A DNA stretch of 64,000 nucleotides from Ancylostoma caninum (taxonomy: Eukaryota > Nematoda > Chromadorea > Rhabditida > Ancylostomatidae), in NCBI GenBank assembly GCA_037903475.1, contig JBAJFG010000433.1, forward strand, positions 682,001 to 746,000, written 5' to 3'. Each line of letters starts with the position of its first letter. Position 1 is the stretch's first letter. The position numbers were made by a program, and so were the translations under genes. The notes below the pieces were generated by a model, which did no database searches, had not been told where the DNA came from, and saw only the letters and a program-made list of their open reading frames with translations. Positions 42,901 through 48,900 of this stretch are shown here, piece by piece.

Positions 42901-45900
42901 CATTTTACCCTACGACGATGTCATTTTAGCCGTGATATTATGAAACCAGTTTGGACGTCCGGCTAACGCCGGACTTCCACACTTCTATTGACCCTCGCTT
43001 CGCTCGCATACTGCACGTTGAAAGCAAACACAAAAGTGTGAATGGATTGATAAAATCTGTATCCTTCCGCGCAGTTCTATCGCTCTCCTGAGAAGCCCTT
43101 GATCCCGTCGGTGGTAGCTTTCCCCCATATGAACGAAGTTATGCTCTTCCATATGAGCGAAGTATATGGCCGTGAAGAACTGAGTGTAACCAATTCAGTG
43201 CAAATGTTGATTGTTGAAATGATTTAGGCTCAACTGATTGTTGTGGTAATTCAAGTGATAAGGGTCCGCCGGTGTATATAAACGGAAAGGAAGAAGTGGT
43301 TAATTCCCACACAAACGGAGTGGGAAGAGAGCACGGATAAGAAGGAAACAGTGTATATCTAGATGGTTTAGGTAGGAGGGTCCGCCGAAACAAGATAAGG
43401 CGTACCCCTCATGCAGAAATAGACCCGCCTAGCGAATTCCTATTACTCGTGGAGGCCGGCGCACCCTTATCACGCCGTTGGAACCGACTCCAAGTGTTTC
43501 CCCACTTTTGGACGCCGGCGCACCCTTATCACGCCGTTGGACCCGACTCCAAGCGTTTCCCCACTTTTGGACGCCGCCGCATCCTTATCACGCCGTTGGA
43601 CCCGACTCCAACGTTTCCCCACTTTTGGACGCCGCCGCACCCTTATCACAGCCGTGGACCCGCCTCCCCCACTTTGGGCGCCGGTGCACCCGTATCACAG
43701 CAGTGGACCCGTCTCCCCCACTTTGGGCGCCGGCGCACCCTTATCACAGCAGTGGACCCGTCTCCCCCCACTTTGGGCGCCGGTGCACCCGTATCACAGC
43801 AGTGGACCCGTCTCCCCCACTTTGGGCGCCGGCGCACCCTTATCACAGCAGTGGACCCGTCTCCCCCACTTTGGGCGCCGGCGCACCCTTATCACAGCAG
43901 TGGACCCGTCTCCCCCACTTTGGGCGCCGGTGCACCCGTATCACAGCAGTGGACCCGTCTCCCCCACTTTGGGCGCCGGCGCACCCTTATCACAGCTGTG
44001 GACCCGTCTCCCCTCACTTTGGGCGCCGGCGCACCCTTCATGTAACGGTGGAGTGGTCGGCATCACTCTAAGCCACGCCTCGAATTTCATTCTACATACA
44101 CACGTGACACAAAAGTAAGCACGTTATTGTAAGTCATGATGGTCAAAGCTTTGCAAAAGGTTGCAGGCTTGTGCTATTGAAAACCTCAAGTTAAAAGACT
44201 GCTCACGTCGTGCTCGTTCTAACGTCTCTAATGAGGTACCCACTGCTCCCTAATTTCGACTTCGAAAACCATATGCTATCAATTTGAGCGATATGGCATA
44301 TCAAAAAAAACCACAAAACATCATAAGAATTAAAAGGAGATCGATCTCATACGAATTAGGAGGAGACTGTAGGAAAAGAACCCTTAATCTAACGGCCGCG
44401 CGCAAGCAAATGAGGGGTGCGGGTGTTGGTTGAAAAACGACCCCTTACGAATTAAACCTCAGTGCTTCTAACCGCTCTTCTTTATTGTTGATCTCTGATT
44501 TGATTCTTATTATCTTCGGTGTTTCCATCATCTTTCTTTTTAATGGATCCGTTAAGAAGCGGTGGAGAACCGTAACATCTATTGGACGTTCTTCTGTGTG
44601 GGCGAGTGTGCGATCTCTAGAGGAAATGTTCATGGGGTATGAGTCCGGATTGTACAGTGTTCTGCGGTGCTCTACAAGGCGCTTATGTAGCGGCAGCATA
44701 GTTTCACCGTCTTAGTTCTGCCCAAATCTACTACAAGCTATCAAGTATACTGTTACTCTGTTTCTCAAATATTCCTCGAGTCATTGCGATATCGACAGCC
44801 CGCAGTTTTGCACTTCTCCTCATATTGGCGTGAGGATGTTAAGAGGTCTTTGAGATTCGGCGGTGGTTTGAAAATCACCCGAATCTGCAGGGATGACCTC
44901 TTAACAATCCTGCTCACTTTCCATGAAGTGCGGTTGTCTATAAAGGTAGTGCCTTCGGTATCCCATCAGATGGCGAGAAGGTGTGTCATCTGGCAGGGAC
45001 GTTTTGTTGTAGCCGTTTTCTTCGCGTATCCTTTCCATGTCTTAATCACATGATTTCTGCGCCACAGATCCTATCTTTCATTTGTGCGAGATTCCGCATA
45101 ACATTTGCCTATAGGTAAATTGGTGTAAAATTTGGAGTGAACGCTGATGTTCCTTGAAGAGTGTTTTCTTTATCTATCAGCTGAACTCTTTCCACCAATC
45201 TTGAATCCGAACTTTCGCGTTCAGAAAGGAACGGAACCTATGGCATCAGGCTCTTCGTGACGGCCACAGCCTCCTTTGCTGGTCACTCCGGTTCTGGGTA
45301 TTCTCACCCGTTATCATCAGATTTGCCACTGAAGAATACATGGTAGAGTCTTGTCCATCGATTGCTCTGCACTAGTCGTGCCAGGGAATGTCCCAATTCT
45401 GCAATCGCTCGATTTGCAACCTTTTAGCCTTCGTTGTAGGTAATGACCTATGACACCTTGATCACCTTGACTCCCGTTGATCTTCGGGTATACCGAGCGG
45501 GCGCCAGCAATCCTTCCATTTGTCCCTCTCGCGAGCCAGAGTTGTCCAGTGGATTCTGTCCGTTCGAGGGACACGGAGAGCATCGTATCTATCCTTGAAG
45601 GACTTCGTTAAGAAGTCTGACCATCGGGTCGGTGGTCTTCCTGTCGTACGCTTAACGTCCCGTGGAGTCCAGTCGCTGACGGCTCTTGTCCAACGGTTGT
45701 CGTTAAAACGCATCACGTGTCCGGCTCACCTAATCTTGCTCAACTTGGCGTAAGCGGCAGCGTTCCTGATCTTCGATTGTTGACGAAGGGTGGAGCTCCG
45801 TATTCCAGCCCTCACTTGCGTGAGACGGGTTATTCCTAGCATCACCCTCTCGATGGAGCGTTCGACGACGCTGACCGCATTCTCATCCTGCTTGCGCAAC

Positions 45901-48900
45901 GCCCAGGTTTCTGAGGCGTAGGTCAAAGCAGGGAGAATGGTTGTGTTGAAGAGGTGGGCACGGAGCCTGGTGTTCTTCGTCTTCTTCACTACGTCCTCGA
46001 TGCTCTTGTAAGCTCCCCAAGCCGCTCGTTTCCTCCTGCCCAGCTCTGGAGCGAGGTCGTTCATCATGTTGACTTCCCGACCTAGCTATACGTAGCTGGA
46101 GCATTCGGATATGGTCGTTCCGTTGAGCGAGAATGGGGCATCCGGGACCCATCCGTTCTTCATGAACATCGTCTTCGTCAGATTCAGCTGGAGACCAATC
46201 TTTCCACACGCGTCCTCGAAGTCGGCCAGCATCTGTTCCGCATCGCTGATGGTTGGTGTTATAAGAACGATGTCGTCAGCGAAGCGAAGATGACTAAGTC
46301 GCCGGCCATCAACTTGCACTCCCATGCTATCCCATTCCAGTTTCCGCATGACGTCTTCGAGAGTGGCGCTGAATAGTTTTGGCGACACGGTATCGCCTTG
46401 CCGAACCCCTCTCTTGACGTCGATGGTGATGTCGTCGTAGAATGGAGAAATCCTGGTCGTGAAGTTGCTGTAGAGCTCACGAAATACCTTGATGTATTGA
46501 GTAGGTATGCCCTGGTTGCCCAGGGCTTCCAACACCGCTTCTGTCTCAACAGAGTCGAAGGCTTTCTTCAAATCGATGAACGTGAGACAGAGGGGCATCT
46601 TATACTCTCGCGATACTTCGATGAGTCTAGTGACGGTGTGTATGTGGTCGATCGTACTGAATCCTTTTCGAAACCCTGCTTGCTCGCACGGCTGTCCCTC
46701 GTCTAGTGTCCTTTCGATCCTATTGAGGATCACACGCGTGAAAAGCTTGTAGACTACGGACAGTAGGCAGATGGGGCGATAATTGCCAATATCCTGCGGG
46801 TCTCCCTTCTTGTACAGCAACACGGTCCTGCTGGTCTTCCATTGGTTAGGTACCTTGCATTCCGACAGGTACCGCGTGAAAAGCCTAGCCAAGGTGGTAA
46901 TGAGAATTGGCGGTAGGTTCTTCAGATGTTCCGGTCGGATCCTGTCGGGGCCCGGTGCTGTACGATTCTTCACCGACTTGATGGCATGTCGGATTTCGGA
47001 AGGGAGAACCGATGGGACAACATACCCGTCCTCCCTAAGATGACATTGAGGGAGGTGGACGTGGCTATCGAAGAGATCCGAGTAGAAGTCGTAGATGACC
47101 TTCTCCATTACCCGTCTTGAAGAAGAAATTGTTCCGTCTGGGCGCCGGAGGGCGGACATCTTGGTCTTGCGATTGGCGAAGTCTCGGCGGGCGCAGCGAA
47201 TGCTTTTCCCTGCCTCTGCGGCTTCGGCCAACACTGCTGCTCGTCTCTCCTTGAGGTCTTCTTTTATCGCTTCTCTGCACCGTTTTGCGAGCTCGGACGT
47301 TAGCTGGTAGTTGCCTGCGGCTCTCGCGGCTCCACGCTGGCGTATAAGCTCGAGGGTCTCGTAAGACAGTCGTCTCTTGGTGACTTTTAAACCCTCGGCG
47401 CTCTTTGCGCTGTCGCGGAGATGCTGTATAAGCCGATCGTACTCTTCGTCGATGTTGTCGACAACCACATCTTCCCAAAAGCCGGCTAGCGAAGTGAAAA
47501 GATCCCAATTGATGACGGGTTTGGGACTCCTTCTCTTAAACTTCACGGCTTTCTCTCCTTTGCGTGAGAAGAAGAATCTTGCACGAAGGAGGCGATGGTC
47601 GGATCCGGTGTAGAACTTTGGTACAACACCGACGTCGGTCAGGCAGAACCTTCGATTGACGATGATGTGGTCAATTTCATTATGGTACTCTCCACCGGGT
47701 GACTCCCACGTCCAGCGTAGGGAGGTTGGCTTCTGAAATTGTGAGTTACCATGGATGGTCTTCGTCGTCATGATGAACTCAGACAGCCTCTCTCCCTGTT
47801 CGTTCCACTGCAGGCCGTGGGTACCGATGTGAAGTTCCTCAGGCGTTCTCCTAGGACCAATCTTGGCGTTGAAATCGCCAACGATGATCTTGTAGAATGT
47901 ATGGTCTTCCCTGTAGAACTTCTCCAAGTCCATATAGAAGGCCTCGATATCCCCTTCGTCGTAGCTGGATGTTGGAGCGTAGGCGACGAAGATTGTCAAG
48001 GCTGGTATTGATCCACATCTTCTCAACCGCAAACGTCCGATTCGGGTTGGACCTATGACAACATACTGAAAATTACGATAGCTTCCTTCTCCAATCTTTT
48101 GATTAGGATCGGTCTGCACGTTATGCTGTGCATCCTCTTTGTCTCTTGCAGCATGAATTTTATGGTGCATATCAGCGTTAATGTTGCATGGAGGTAATTT
48201 TGTAATTCATAACTTCTGCAATGTGATTAGCTATTGATCGCATCGGTCATACAAGAACAAATTTCATCTGGGTTTTCTCATTGCATAGCAGACGGGGTCG
48301 GCTTGGGACAGACGCTTTCGAAACCTCGCTTCCATAAAGGCTGTTAAAGAGCGCATATTTGAGAATTCGCTCGTCGTCGTTGTAGCAAAGCCTTTGGAGC
48401 GTGACTTCCGAACTTCCGGAAATAGTTCCGCTCTTTTTGTCAAACGACACGTAAGAGTTATCTTGAACCTGGTCTCAACTTGGAGTGAGTATGCCAAGAA
48501 GTTTGGCTTAGTGATGGCGACGACATCAATCAGGCGGACATTAAAATGCTGCCGCTTGTCTGTAGAGTCCCAGAAGCCACGAGATACTATGCTAGCATCG
48601 TTTCTTGACGCAAACTACTGCCGTTGCGACTACCAGCTTGCTGACTTTCAAGATTGCAACGCCAGTCTCGGAAATACTGTCATCCATCGATATCAGCTGT
48701 TTTTCCTCCTCTAATGTAGCTTGTCGCGGATCACCGAGGAAGCATTCTCGCATGTTATTTTTCATCACACTCACCAGGTCCCGCAAATAAACGTTATAGC
48801 ATTGTTCCCAAAACTTGTGCGACGTCGTTAAGCATGAGATGTGAGGTCTTCGTGGACCAGCCTCACAATCACCTGTCGTTCACACTGTTGATGAGGATGG

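Noticed and set aside
43646..44040. Regularly spaced repeats as a CRISPR array
   Set aside because: The units are contiguous 50-base repeats without unique spacers, in a eukaryotic context and without cas genes.
43449..44118. Three overlapping ~195-codon plus-strand ORFs as proline-rich proteins
   Set aside because: They are produced by a 50-base tandem repeat that is open in every phase; no start context, splice signal or known protein supports coding.
48592..48786. Possible type II membrane anchor as the M1 N-terminus
   Set aside because: Its position is downstream of the GAMEN and HEXXH exons on the gene strand, so it cannot be the N-terminus of this M1 transcript.
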